This document shows, piece by piece, positions 8,448 through 16,118 of a DNA stretch of 40,924 bases. Source of the stretch: an uncultured Collinsella sp. (GTDB taxonomy: Bacteria > Actinomycetota > Coriobacteriia > Coriobacteriales > Coriobacteriaceae); assembly GCA_900548495.1 (NCBI GenBank), contig URKT01000003.1, forward strand, positions 1-40,924. Direction: 5' to 3'. Each line of letters starts with the position of its first letter. Positions within the stretch are counted from its first letter, which is position 1. A program made the translations under genes and the position numbers. The notes beneath the pieces are model-generated. The model saw only the letters and a list, made by a program, of their open reading frames with translations. It was not told the DNA's origin and did no database searches.

Positions 8448-8882
8448 ATGGACAACAAGGTTAACAATATGCCTCAGAACGATAAGACCGCGGACGCTAC
8501 CTGCGTTTTCCGTGTTCCTTCGAGCGATGTCACCGTTCCCGACCTTATGGCCAACGTGCGCATCACCGCTCCGGTTCTGTCCATCGTCAAGGGCCCGCAG
8601 ACCGGAGCTGCCTTTGAGCTCGAGGACGACGTGACCACCATCGGCCGCGATCCCGCGAACGGCATCTTCCTCAACGACATGACTGTCTCGCGCAGCCACG
8701 CACGCATTATTCGCGAGGGCCTGGGCGCCCGTATTGAGGATCTGGGCTCGCTCAACGGCACCTGGGTCGACGGCGCCATCGTCAACGGTGCTCCGCTGCA
8801 CGACGGCTCTTCCGTTCAGATCGGTACGTTCACGCTCATCTACCACGAGAGCACGCCGGAGCGCATCGAAACCGGTGAGTAG
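8448..8882 (+). CDS. FHA-domain protein, GarA/OdhI-like
   Basis: A 144-residue cytosolic phosphothreonine-binding protein. The FHA domain spans about 42-134 with the conserved GR (66-67), SRSH (81-84) and LNG (102-104) residues. The N-terminal tail holds DATCVFR (16-22), which resembles the ETTSVFR phosphorylation motif of mycobacterial GarA and corynebacterial OdhI. Thr18 sits at the place of the regulated threonine. In those proteins, phosphorylation by Ser/Thr kinases makes the FHA domain bind its own tail and releases metabolic enzymes. The next gene is the MerR regulator, the same order as garA/odhI-ftsR in other actinobacteria. Targets in this organism are unknown, and no kinase gene is in the window. 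Confidence 0.85.
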   Translation: MDNKVNNMPQNDKTADATCVFRVPSSDVTVPDLMANVRITAPVLSIVKGPQTGAAFELEDDVTTIGRDPANGIFLNDMTVSRSHARIIREGLGARIEDLGSLNGTWVDGAIVNGAPLHDGSSVQIGTFTLIYHESTPERIETGE

Positions 8883-8885
8883 GTA

Positions 8886-9770
8886 ATGGCCGAACGCAAC
8901 TATCTGAGTATCGGCCAAGTCGTCAACCTTCTTCGAGGCGCATACCCCGATCTATCGAACTCAAAAATTAGATTTCTAGAAGATGAGGGGCTCATCACCC
9001 CTCATCGTACGCCTAAGGGGTATCGCCAGTACTCCAAGGAAGACGTTGACCGTCTCGAGGTCATACTGCACCTGCAGAAGACCCGCTATATGCCGCTCAA
9101 CGTCATTAAGCAGCGCTTGGAAAACGCAACGGACCTTTCCACGTTGGCTTACGAGGTGGGTCTTCTGTCCGATGTTCCGCTTAAGACGGAGCCCAAGGAG
9201 ACCAAGCAAAAGCTGCATCCTATCGAGACGATCCCCGACATGCTCGGTGTTGAGATTTCGTTTATCCGCTCCCTTGCCGAGAACGATCTAATCCGCATCA
9301 TCAAGAGCCCGCAGAACCGAGAGCTCGTCGATGGCCGAGATTTCCCGATTATCCGTTACTGCTCGGAGCTGTCGCGCTTCCACATTGAGCCGCGTAACCT
9401 GCGTCAGTACGTATCGTCGGCAAACCGCGAGTCTTCGATGTTTGAGCAGGTTCTCGTGAGCATGCTCGGCATGGATACTTCCGATGACGAGCGCGACGCC
9501 AAGCTCGAGCGTGCTTTTAAGAAGCTGCACGACCTCACCGAGGGTGTGCACACCGCGCTACTTAAGAACCGTGTCTTTGAGTCGCTCAACGCCGTGGTCG
9601 AGGACGCTGACATCGATGCCCTCGATGAGGAGATCGCGCGTTCTGAATCCACCAAGGCTAAAAGCGATGGGGCAAGCGTCCCCGCGGTTGCCGCGCACGA
9701 CGAGTCGCTCGTGCAGCCGTCCAAGGTCGTCGTCCCCTCGCATAGCTCGTCTGCTAACACGGACAAATAA
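8886..9770 (+). CDS. MerR-family transcriptional regulator, FtsR-like
   Basis: A 294-residue regulator beginning with a MerR winged helix-turn-helix (YLSIGQVVNLLR, then SKIRFLEDEGLITPHRTPKGYRQY, residues 6-50). A long C-terminal region without a recognisable ligand domain follows, ending in a Ser/Ala-rich tail. The helix-turn-helix closely resembles FtsR of corynebacteria, which activates ftsZ, and it directly follows the FHA gene as in that group. The start at 8886 is 3 bp after the FHA stop with a weak GAGTAGG upstream. By synteny the role is probably cell-division gene regulation, but no target site was looked for outside the window. Confidence 0.85.
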   Translation: MAERNYLSIGQVVNLLRGAYPDLSNSKIRFLEDEGLITPHRTPKGYRQYSKEDVDRLEVILHLQKTRYMPLNVIKQRLENATDLSTLAYEVGLLSDVPLKTEPKETKQKLHPIETIPDMLGVEISFIRSLAENDLIRIIKSPQNRELVDGRDFPIIRYCSELSRFHIEPRNLRQYVSSANRESSMFEQVLVSMLGMDTSDDERDAKLERAFKKLHDLTEGVHTALLKNRVFESLNAVVEDADIDALDEEIARSESTKAKSDGASVPAVAAHDESLVQPSKVVVPSHSSSANTDK

Positions 9771-9806
9771 CCGCCGTTCACCCGGCAATCCATGAAAGGT
9801 CACGCC

Positions 9807-10337
9807 ATGTACGACTTCGAATCTCATATCGTCGATATCCCCGACTATCCCGAGCCCGGAGTCGTCTTTAAGGACATCACGCCGCTCTTTGGCAATCCCG
9901 AGGCCCTGAAGGCCATGGTGGATGCCTTGGCCGAGCATTTTGCCGACATGGGCATTACCAAGGTCGTCGGCCCCGAGGCTCGTGGCTTTATGGTCGGTGT
10001 GCCCGTGGCCGTCGCCCTGGGTGCCGGCTTTGTTCCCGCACGTAAGCCGGGCAAACTGCCGCGCAAGACGGTAAGCGAGAGCTACGAGCTCGAGTATGGA
10101 ACGGATTCTATCGAGATCCACGCCGATGCCATCAGCTCTAAAGATACCGTGTTGATTCTGGACGACTTGGTCGCGACGGGCGGAACCGTCGAGGCAACAG
10201 GTAAACTGGTGCGAGATATGGGCGCAAAGCTTGTGGGCTACGGTTGTATCCTCGAGCTTGCGTTTCTCAACCCGCGCAAGAAGCTCACGCCTTCTAACGA
10301 GGACGTTGAGCTCTTTAGCCTGGTAACGGTGGACTAG
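9807..10337 (+). CDS. apt: Adenine phosphoribosyltransferase
   Basis: Apt converts adenine and PRPP to AMP and pyrophosphate (purine salvage). The 176-residue protein has the N-terminal IPDYPEPGVVFKDITPL, the GPEARGF motif, RKPGKLP and the PRPP-binding loop VLILDDLVATGGT. The ATG at 9807 is preferred to one 15 bp upstream because AAAGG precedes it at a suitable distance and the product then matches the family's usual N-terminus. It lies 36 bp after the MerR gene on the same strand. Confidence 0.94.
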   Translation: MYDFESHIVDIPDYPEPGVVFKDITPLFGNPEALKAMVDALAEHFADMGITKVVGPEARGFMVGVPVAVALGAGFVPARKPGKLPRKTVSESYELEYGTDSIEIHADAISSKDTVLILDDLVATGGTVEATGKLVRDMGAKLVGYGCILELAFLNPRKKLTPSNEDVELFSLVTVD

Positions 10338-10369
10338 CCGCTACCCTTAGATACCGGAAAGGAAGCTAC

Positions 10370-11491
10370 ATGCGCACAGCAAATACGCACAAAAACATGG
10401 CACGCTGCGCTGCTACGGCAACCCTCGCTTGTGTTTTGGGCCTGGGCCTCGTGGCTCCGGCCTACGCCGATACCGCATCCGACCTTGCCGCTGCTCGAAC
10501 TAAACTCGAGCAGATTGGCACCCAAACCCAGCAAATTCATGAAGAACTCTCCGCACAGACGCAGGAGCTTGATCAGACTGCAGGCGAGATCACGCAAAAG
10601 CAGCAAGAGATTGCCGAAGGTCAGGCAAAGCTTTCGAGCTATGTTGCCGGTGAGTACAAGACCGGCGGCCTGAGTCTCCTTCAGGTCCTGACGGGCGTCG
10701 ACGATCTGGGCGACATGCTCAACCGTCTGTTCTACTACGGTAAGGTGTCCGACAAGCAGGCCCAGACCATTCAGGAGGTCAAGGACCTTAAGCAGCAGCT
10801 CACCGATAAGCAGACCGAGCAGGAGAAGAACGTCGCCGCGACGCAGAAGAAGGTCGACGAGCTCAATGCCCAGCAGGCTGAGGCCCAGAGTGTCGTGAAC
10901 TCCCTGGATTCTCAGCTGCAGGCCGAGCTTGCTGCCGAGGCCGAGGCCAACGCCGCGCTGCAGGCCGGTATCAACGCCAGCACTGCCGAAAAGGCCACGG
11001 TGAGCAACGATACCGCCGGTACGACTGAAAACACCAACAATGGTGGCGGTACGACCAACAACGGCGGCGGCAACACGCCCGCGCCTACGCCCGCTCCTGC
11101 TCCCACGCCGCAGCCCGTGACGCCCGCTCCGACTCCGACGCCTTCCGCACCGAGCCAGTCCGTTGACGGCGGTTCCGTTGTTTCGCGCGCCTACAGCAAG
11201 CTCGGATACGCTTACTCTTGGGGCGGCATTGGTCCGAACAGCTTTGACTGCTCCGGTTTTGTAAGCTATTGCCTCACGGGCCGCTACTGCCGTCTGGGCA
11301 CCACCGGCACTTTCATGGGTTGGACCCGCGTGTCCGATCCCCAGCCTGGTGATGTCGTGGTTAACTCTTACCACACCGGCATCTATATCGGTAATGGTCA
11401 GATGATTCATGCTTCCGACTACAAAACGGGCGTCATCATCAGCTCCGTCGCAGCCGGTATGAACAACAACTACATCTTCGTACGCTACTAA
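10370..11491 (+). CDS. Secreted NlpC/P60 peptidoglycan hydrolase with coiled-coil N-terminus
   Basis: A 373-residue exported cell-wall endopeptidase of the C40 family. It has a signal peptide (about 1-33, AxA-type site at APAYA), a coiled-coil region (36-190) of the type found in RipA/PcsB-like division hydrolases, and a flexible Asn/Gly then Pro/Thr linker (214-262). The NlpC/P60 domain covers 268-373. Catalytic residues are visible: Cys294 in SFDCSGF, His335 in SYHTGIY and a third polar His347 in MIHASD. GGAAAGGAAG precedes the ATG. The coiled coil of related proteins controls activation by FtsEX; whether that holds here is inference. An intrinsic terminator follows. Confidence 0.92.
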   Translation: MRTANTHKNMARCAATATLACVLGLGLVAPAYADTASDLAAARTKLEQIGTQTQQIHEELSAQTQELDQTAGEITQKQQEIAEGQAKLSSYVAGEYKTGGLSLLQVLTGVDDLGDMLNRLFYYGKVSDKQAQTIQEVKDLKQQLTDKQTEQEKNVAATQKKVDELNAQQAEAQSVVNSLDSQLQAELAAEAEANAALQAGINASTAEKATVSNDTAGTTENTNNGGGTTNNGGGNTPAPTPAPAPTPQPVTPAPTPTPSAPSQSVDGGSVVSRAYSKLGYAYSWGGIGPNSFDCSGFVSYCLTGRYCRLGTTGTFMGWTRVSDPQPGDVVVNSYHTGIYIGNGQMIHASDYKTGVIISSVAAGMNNNYIFVRY

Positions 11492-11515
11492 TTTTATTAC
11501 TGCAGCGAACGAACG

Positions 11516-11554
11516 TGGGCCTCGCGATCTTGAATCACGAGGCCCATTCTTTTT
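11516..11554 (+). terminator. Intrinsic terminator after the NlpC/P60 gene
   Basis: A 9-bp stem (11516-11524 with 11538-11546), extendable past one mismatch, is followed by TTCTTTTT. It lies 24 bp after the stop codon. Confidence 0.9.
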
Positions 11555-11581
11555 GCCCCAACCGTTTGCCATAAGATCAGT

Positions 11582-11614
11582 ACGGCTATCTAGTATTCAA
11601 AACTAGATAGCCGT
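11582..11614. promoter_or_regulatory. 13-bp inverted repeat upstream of the DegV gene, putative operator
   Basis: Perfect 13-bp arms (11582-11594 and 11602-11614) flank a 7-bp centre. No T-run follows, so terminator function is unlikely. The right arm contains AAAACTAGATAGCC (11599-11612), which recurs with one mismatch in the promoter region of the DUF1836 regulator (13257-13270, opposite strand). A TATAAT at 11636-11641 makes a good -10, so the palindrome would overlap the -35 region. Confidence 0.6.
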
Positions 11615-11635
11615 CCAATCAATCAAAAAGATGGC

Positions 11636-11641
11636 TATAAT
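11636..11641 (+). promoter_or_regulatory. -10 element of the DegV gene promoter
   Basis: A perfect TATAAT about 30 bp before the start codon. The matching -35 position (around 11613-11618) is poor, which would fit a promoter needing an activator at the adjacent palindrome. Confidence 0.55.
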
Positions 11642-11670
11642 TGTTGGGGAACAATTAGAAAGGACCCTCA

Positions 11671-12537
11671 ATGAGCTGGGCACTTATCTCCGATTCGAGC
11701 TGCAATCTTCGCGATTGGCAACCAACCGCACCTCATACCACCTTTGCATTTGCACCCCTTAAGATCCGAGTGGGGGAGCGTGAATTTGTTGATAACCTCT
11801 CGCTCGATGTTCACGAGCTCAATTGCGCCGTGCAGGCGGAGTCGAGCGCTTCTTCGAGCGCCTGTCCAAGCGTAGGGGAGTGGGCTGAACTTTTTAAGCT
11901 TGCCGACAAGACGATCTGCATGCCCATCTCGGAGGGCGTATCGGGAAGCTACAATGCCGCGGCCACCGCACGTGACATGGTGCTTGCCGAGGAGCCCAAC
12001 CGCCAGATTCATTTGGTTAACTCACGAGCCGCGGGTGGCAAAATGGATCTGATCTTCTTGCTGTTCGACCGCTATCTTGCGAGCAACCCGGACGTTTCCT
12101 TTGAAGACGCCTGCGCTTACTTCGATAGTCTCGAGCAAAACAGCAAGATCCTCTTTAGTTTATGCAATTACGAAAACCTTGCGAAGGCCGGACGTATCCC
12201 CAAGGCGGCCGGAGTTATTGCCAACAAGCTCAATATCCGCATTTTGGGCACGGCGAGCGAAGCGGGCAAAATTGAACTCGTTGGGCACACGCGCGGCGAA
12301 AAGAAGATGCTCACCAAGATTGTCGACACCATGGAGGCCGAGGGCTTTACTGGCGGCGAAGTCGTTATCGACCACGTCGAGAATGAGACGGGCGCCCAGG
12401 CACTAGCCAGCCGCATTGTGGAGCATTGGCCCGGCTCTAAGACCATCATCATGCCCTGCAACGGGCTAGATTCTTACTATGCCGAGATGCACGGCCTCAT
12501 CATCGGCTACGGCATGGGCGTGGCTTCGGGCCGATAA
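11671..12537 (+). CDS. DegV family protein
   Basis: A 288-residue DegV/FakB-type protein. Family members bind one fatty acid between two domains, and some (FakB) present it to the kinase FakA. Visible family features are an N-terminal ISDSSCNL, PISEGVSGSYNAA (the SGS/T-Y loop that contacts the fatty-acid carboxylate), the segment NYENLAKAGRI, and a C-terminal GYGMG. GAAAGGACC precedes the ATG. No FakA gene is adjacent, so a fatty-acid kinase partner cannot be assigned from context. It is likely a single-gene unit, bounded by a terminator upstream and a hairpin downstream. Confidence 0.9.
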   Translation: MSWALISDSSCNLRDWQPTAPHTTFAFAPLKIRVGEREFVDNLSLDVHELNCAVQAESSASSSACPSVGEWAELFKLADKTICMPISEGVSGSYNAAATARDMVLAEEPNRQIHLVNSRAAGGKMDLIFLLFDRYLASNPDVSFEDACAYFDSLEQNSKILFSLCNYENLAKAGRIPKAAGVIANKLNIRILGTASEAGKIELVGHTRGEKKMLTKIVDTMEAEGFTGGEVVIDHVENETGAQALASRIVEHWPGSKTIIMPCNGLDSYYAEMHGLIIGYGMGVASGR

Positions 12538-12557
12538 TATCCAACTAGACAAACGTA

Positions 12558-12595
12558 CGGGCGGGATAAGGAGCCTTGGCTCTTTATCCCGCCCG
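12558..12595. terminator. Hairpin between convergent genes
   Basis: A GC-rich stem from 12558 to 12595 of about 17 bp with one unpaired base and a TT loop. It lies between the DegV stop and the end of the convergent DUF1836 gene. The T-run is weak on both strands, so bidirectional termination is likely but not certain. Confidence 0.7.
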
Positions 12596-12609
12596 GTCTT
12601 ATACCTCGG

Positions 12610-13221
12610 TTAGCTATTAAACCCATTGAACTTTAGGTAGCTCATCAGGTACGCCTTCGATACAAAAGACGAAACCGCACTGCGTACGAGCAGCGATTCG
12701 CGCGTAACCTGGTGTGCGGTATCGGGCACGGGAGTCTGCTCGACGGAAAACGCCGCACGAATCGATGCCTCAAGTTGATCGACTACATAATCGAAGGCCG
12801 TCGGAGCATCGTAGCTCAAGCGCTGAATATTAAAGAGCGCCTGAACCGCAGCGATGGGCAGCACCTGCTTAAAGATGCAAATGGCGATGAGACGCGCAAT
12901 CTGCTCACGGCCATACTGCTTTTTAACCGGAGCAGGAATGAGGCCGACCTTCACGTAGTTATTGATCATCGAAGGCGTGATAACGGGCTGCTCAACGCAA
13001 ATCGAAAGCGGCTCCATCCACAGCGCAACATATTCAATAACCTGATCGCGATAGAGCGTTACGTTGGGCAACTGGTCATAGCGTGGCAGGCTCAACGCGT
13101 TAAGTTTACCCACCATATCGGACTGAATAAATGCATCCGGCAGCACCGTCGGCTGAATATCCTCCGGCTTAATGCTGACCGATGTATCGGACATCGGGAT
13201 AACATGTTTAACGTGGTTCAT
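12610..13221 (-). CDS. DUF1836 helix-turn-helix protein
   Basis: A 203-residue protein of the DUF1836 family, predicted DNA-binding regulators distantly like MerR with unknown targets. The recognisable core runs from LPRYDQLPNVTLYRDQV through PVITPSMINNYVKVGLIPAPVKKQYGREQIARL to FKQVLPIAAVQALF. The C-terminal half has no known ligand domain. The ATG at 13221 is chosen because GGAGGA lies 5 bp upstream; longer in-frame versions would run into the promoter region. The upstream DNA carries a motif shared with the DegV promoter, which suggests that this protein may regulate both, but this is inference. Confidence 0.85.
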   Translation of the reverse strand: MNHVKHVIPMSDTSVSIKPEDIQPTVLPDAFIQSDMVGKLNALSLPRYDQLPNVTLYRDQVIEYVALWMEPLSICVEQPVITPSMINNYVKVGLIPAPVKKQYGREQIARLIAICIFKQVLPIAAVQALFNIQRLSYDAPTAFDYVVDQLEASIRAAFSVEQTPVPDTAHQVTRESLLVRSAVSSFVSKAYLMSYLKFNGFNS

Positions 13222-13256
13222 AAGGGTCCTCCGTTCGTTTACTATATTGTATTCTA

Positions 13257-13270
13257 GGTTATCTAGTTTT
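13257..13270 (-). promoter_or_regulatory. Operator-like motif upstream of the DUF1836 gene
   Basis: Read on the minus strand this 14-mer matches 13 of 14 bases of the right arm of the DegV-promoter palindrome (11599-11612). It lies just upstream of overlapping -10-like hexamers TACAAT and TATAGT, between 13240 and 13256. Confidence 0.45.
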
Positions 13271-13292
13271 GCATACCACATAGCCGCTAAGT

Positions 13293-13333
13293 AAAAGTGG
13301 TTGGACAGCACATTGTTGCACCGTCCAACCACT
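13293..13333 (-). terminator. Terminator of trxB
   Basis: On the minus strand, a perfect 11-bp stem (13323-13333 with 13296-13306) and a 16-nt loop are followed by TTTTAC, 42 bp after the trxB stop. The T-run is short, so efficiency may be moderate. Confidence 0.7.
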
Positions 13334-13375
13334 ATGTTTAAAGATAGCAACCTTACATAAGATATATTATCGTAC

Positions 13376-14314
13376 TTATCCACGGAGAAATGCGTATGCG
13401 CTGGTTGCCGCTATGGCTCCGTCAGAAACCGCGGTCACAACTTGGCGTAAACGCTTGGAACGGATGTCGCCAGCGGCAAATAGACCTGGCGTGCGGGTCG
13501 CCATGGATTCATCAGTCAGAATGCCGCCATCAGGCGCCAAATCAACTAGATGCTCAACAAGCTCGGTATGGGGTTGCGTTCCGGTAAAGACAAAGATGCC
13601 AAACGAGCCGGGCTCAAATGACTCGGTATGAGTCTCGCCGGATGCATTGTCCTTAAAGGTAATCGTCGTTGGCATGACTTCGCCGGAGAGCTCCACAATA
13701 CTAGTTTGGTACCTAACTGAAATATTATCTTTTGCAAGAACTTTTTGAACCACACCATCGGGGGCACGGAACTGATCGCGGCGCAAAACGACGGTCACGC
13801 TGCTGGCAATTTCTGACAAGAACAGAGCTTCCTCACAGGCAGCATTGCCGCCGCCGATGACAAAGACCTGCTTGCCGCGGAAGAACATGCCGTCACATGT
13901 TGCGCAATATGAAACGCCACGACCGCGATACGTATCCTCGCCAACGAAACCAGCAGATCGCGGCGTGGCACCCATGCAAGCGATAACGCTCGAAGCCAGC
14001 GTATCGCCCATATCATGATGCACCGTAAACAGCGCTGTATCGGCATCGTAATCGATACCCGTAACCATGCTCCATGCAACCTGTGCTCCCAGGCCCTCTG
14101 CATGTTGCTGAAAACGCTCGCCGAGTTCGGCGCCACTCAAGAGCGGAATGCCCGGATAGTTCTCGACCTCATTGGTTGTGGCGATCTGCCCTCCCGACAT
14201 GCCCTGTTCAATCACGGTCGTCGTTAGGTTGGAGCGCGCAGCGTAAATGGCGGCAGCATAGCCCGCGGGGCCGCCACCGATAATAGCAACATCGATCGGC
14301 TGATGGGTAGTCAT
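13376..14314 (-). CDS. trxB: Thioredoxin reductase
   Basis: A 312-residue low-molecular-weight flavoprotein disulfide reductase that passes NADPH electrons to thioredoxin. It shows the FAD-binding IIGGGPAGYAAA at 11-22, the redox-active CATC (Cys137, Cys140) inside SYCATCDGMFF, the NADPH-binding GGGNAA, and the C-terminal FAD motif GLFAAGDIRSKRLRQV. The ATG at 14314 is preceded by a near-perfect AGGAGGT, while longer in-frame starts have no such site. It is divergent from the glycosyltransferase gene at 14432 and is followed by its own terminator. No thioredoxin gene is adjacent. Confidence 0.95.
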   Translation of the reverse strand: MTTHQPIDVAIIGGGPAGYAAAIYAARSNLTTTVIEQGMSGGQIATTNEVENYPGIPLLSGAELGERFQQHAEGLGAQVAWSMVTGIDYDADTALFTVHHDMGDTLASSVIACMGATPRSAGFVGEDTYRGRGVSYCATCDGMFFRGKQVFVIGGGNAACEEALFLSEIASSVTVVLRRDQFRAPDGVVQKVLAKDNISVRYQTSIVELSGEVMPTTITFKDNASGETHTESFEPGSFGIFVFTGTQPHTELVEHLVDLAPDGGILTDESMATRTPGLFAAGDIRSKRLRQVVTAVSDGAIAATSAYAFLRG

Positions 14315-14431
14315 GAAGAGACCTCCTGTCGAAAGATTGGCGTTCTTTGCGCTCATACCCAAATTTAGGCAAACGTGACACTCATGCACTACAATGATTC
14401 TTTGCAAAACAAAGATTAAGGGGAGTTATCG

Positions 14432-15733
14432 ATGGATCAAACGCAGACGAGCGACGACGCTCCCCTGCTCACGCACAGCACTCCCCAATCGGAGCAAACC
14501 ACGCTCTTGGCGAAGCAAAAACCTCTCGTGACCATCGTGCACGCCTCCGTCGGCTCGGGCCACAAAGCCGCTGCAAATGCGATTGCGCAGGCATTCGACC
14601 TCATCCGCGGCACCAATGGCATCCCCGAGGATGTTGAGATTGAAGTGCTCGATATCCTTGATTTTGGACGTATTAAATTCGACGGCAATAAGACCGCGGC
14701 TTCTTTTACGGGAGCCACGCGCCCCATTTACGACCTGACCTGGCGATATACGCTTACGGGGCATCTTCTCTGGGGTGGCGGCACGGCATGGTCGCGTATT
14801 ATGTTCCCCGCCTTCAACGAATATGTCCGCAGCCGCAGGCCCATAGCCGTGGTTGCAACACACATTACGGCAGCCAATGTTGCTGTGGGCGCCCGCGTCA
14901 TCACGGGTATCGATTACCCGGTCATCTGCGTACCAACAGACTATGAAGTCGAAGGCTTTTGGCCCCACAAGGACACCGACCTGTTCTGCGTAGCCAACGA
15001 ATTTATGGCCGAGACACTTCGCCCCCGTAAGGTTCCCGAGACCAAAATCCGCATTACAGGCATCCCCATTCGCGCCGGGTTTGATACGGACTACAATCGC
15101 GAGGAAGAACTTGAGAAGTTCAATCTCCCCGCTGACAAGACCGTTGTGTTGGTGATGGCCGGTGCCAGTTTGCCTCAACCGTACGTTCGCTTTCGCGCGG
15201 AGATGGACCGCACACTCCCCTTCCTGCGCAGCTTCGAGGACATGCACTTTGTCTTTTTGCCGGGCAAGGACGAGGAATACGCCACCCGCCTCAAGACGCT
15301 CTTCGACGCCATGAAGCTCGACAACGTCACGGTTCTGGACTACGTGGACGACATGGCGGCCCTCATGCACGGCTGCGACCTGGCAATCCTCAAATCGGGC
15401 GGACTCACGGTCACCGAGTGCCTATGCGCACATCTGCCGATGATCCTGCTGGGCAAATCATACGGTCAGGAAAAGGCCAACACCACGATGCTCACCGGCA
15501 TGGGCGCCAGCATGCATGTCACCACCGCACGTGAACTCATCGTGACGTTGCGCCATCTCCACGATCATCCAGAGTCGCTCAAGGCACTGCTCATCAATGG
15601 CGAAGTGCTGCGCCGCCCCCGCGCAGCCGAGGACATCGCCATCGCAGCCATGGAGCTCGTAGGCAAACCCCAAAAACGTAAACGAGCCTTCTGCCGCTTC
15701 TACTGGGGCGGAAAACCTGCTCATATCAGGTAG
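14432..15733 (+). CDS. MGDG-synthase-family glycosyltransferase (UgtP-like)
   Basis: A 433-residue GT28-family enzyme resembling monogalactosyl- or processive glucosyl-diacylglycerol synthases, which build membrane glycolipids from diacylglycerol and UDP-sugar at the inner face of the membrane. The N-terminal MGDG synthase domain starts with IVHASVGSGHKAAANAI. The nucleotide-sugar half has LVMAGASLPQ and the acceptor/donor-site segment LKSGGLTVTECL with HLPMILL. The ATG at 14432 follows GGGGAG at 7 bp. The C-terminal 20 residues are basic and aromatic (KRKRAFCRFYWGG), as in membrane-associated enzymes. Sugar specificity and number of sugars transferred cannot be decided. Confidence 0.88.
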   Translation: MDQTQTSDDAPLLTHSTPQSEQTTLLAKQKPLVTIVHASVGSGHKAAANAIAQAFDLIRGTNGIPEDVEIEVLDILDFGRIKFDGNKTAASFTGATRPIYDLTWRYTLTGHLLWGGGTAWSRIMFPAFNEYVRSRRPIAVVATHITAANVAVGARVITGIDYPVICVPTDYEVEGFWPHKDTDLFCVANEFMAETLRPRKVPETKIRITGIPIRAGFDTDYNREEELEKFNLPADKTVVLVMAGASLPQPYVRFRAEMDRTLPFLRSFEDMHFVFLPGKDEEYATRLKTLFDAMKLDNVTVLDYVDDMAALMHGCDLAILKSGGLTVTECLCAHLPMILLGKSYGQEKANTTMLTGMGASMHVTTARELIVTLRHLHDHPESLKALLINGEVLRRPRAAEDIAIAAMELVGKPQKRKRAFCRFYWGGKPAHIR

Positions 15734-15743
15734 ACGAAAGTCC

Positions 15744-15847
15744 GCTGTTCAGCGGGAGCCGCCCATATATCATTCCATGCTCAAACATTCTCGCTGCGCT
15801 GCGAAACTGCGCGTGGAACGATATATGGGCGGCTCCCGCTGAACAGC
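15744..15847. repeat. Family A hairpin element, copy 1
   Basis: Arms 15744-15777 and 15814-15847 pair at 33 of 34 positions and enclose a 36-nt loop. Read on the minus strand, the loop matches the loop of copy 2 (16036-16071) at 34 of 36 bases. The outer parts of the arms differ between copies, yet each copy is self-complementary. A G-T wobble near the loop occurs at the same place in both. It follows the glycosyltransferase stop by 10 bp, in a 454-bp gap between convergent genes. There is no T-run. Confidence 0.85.
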
Positions 15848-15924
15848 TACGTTTACTTACTAGCAGCTACTTCGGTATCCCCTCCATTAGAACCTGCAAA
15901 GGTAAAACAGGAAAATATAAATAG

Positions 15925-15973
15925 AGTTAGTCGATGCGACAAAGGAGGCATCCCTTTATCGCATCGGCTAACT
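15925..15973. repeat. Long hairpin, unrelated to family A
   Basis: A 15-bp outer stem (15925-15939 with 15959-15973, one G-T wobble), a C/A mismatch, then a 5-bp inner stem (15941-15945 with 15953-15957) and a 7-nt loop. It lies between the two family A copies. The flank on the plus strand is only moderately T-rich, so termination of the glycosyltransferase transcript is possible but not clear. Confidence 0.65.
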
Positions 15974-16004
15974 AGAAAGATTGTTTTATGTCAAGCATGG
16001 AGCC

Positions 16005-16102
16005 CTTTCGCCTGAGCCCCATACATATCGTCCCGCGCGCAGTTTCGCAGTGAAGCGAGAATGTTTGAGCACGGGATGATATGTATGGGGCTCAGGCGAA
16101 AG
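16005..16102. repeat. Family A hairpin element, copy 2
   Basis: Arms 16005-16035 and 16072-16102 pair over 31 bp with a single G-T wobble and enclose a 36-nt loop nearly identical to that of copy 1, which lies in the opposite orientation. Next to the loop, two base pairs differ from copy 1 in a compensatory way (TTCCA/TGGAA there, TCCCG/CGGGA here). Confidence 0.85.
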
Positions 16103-16118
16103 CGGGATCCGTGCGCCC

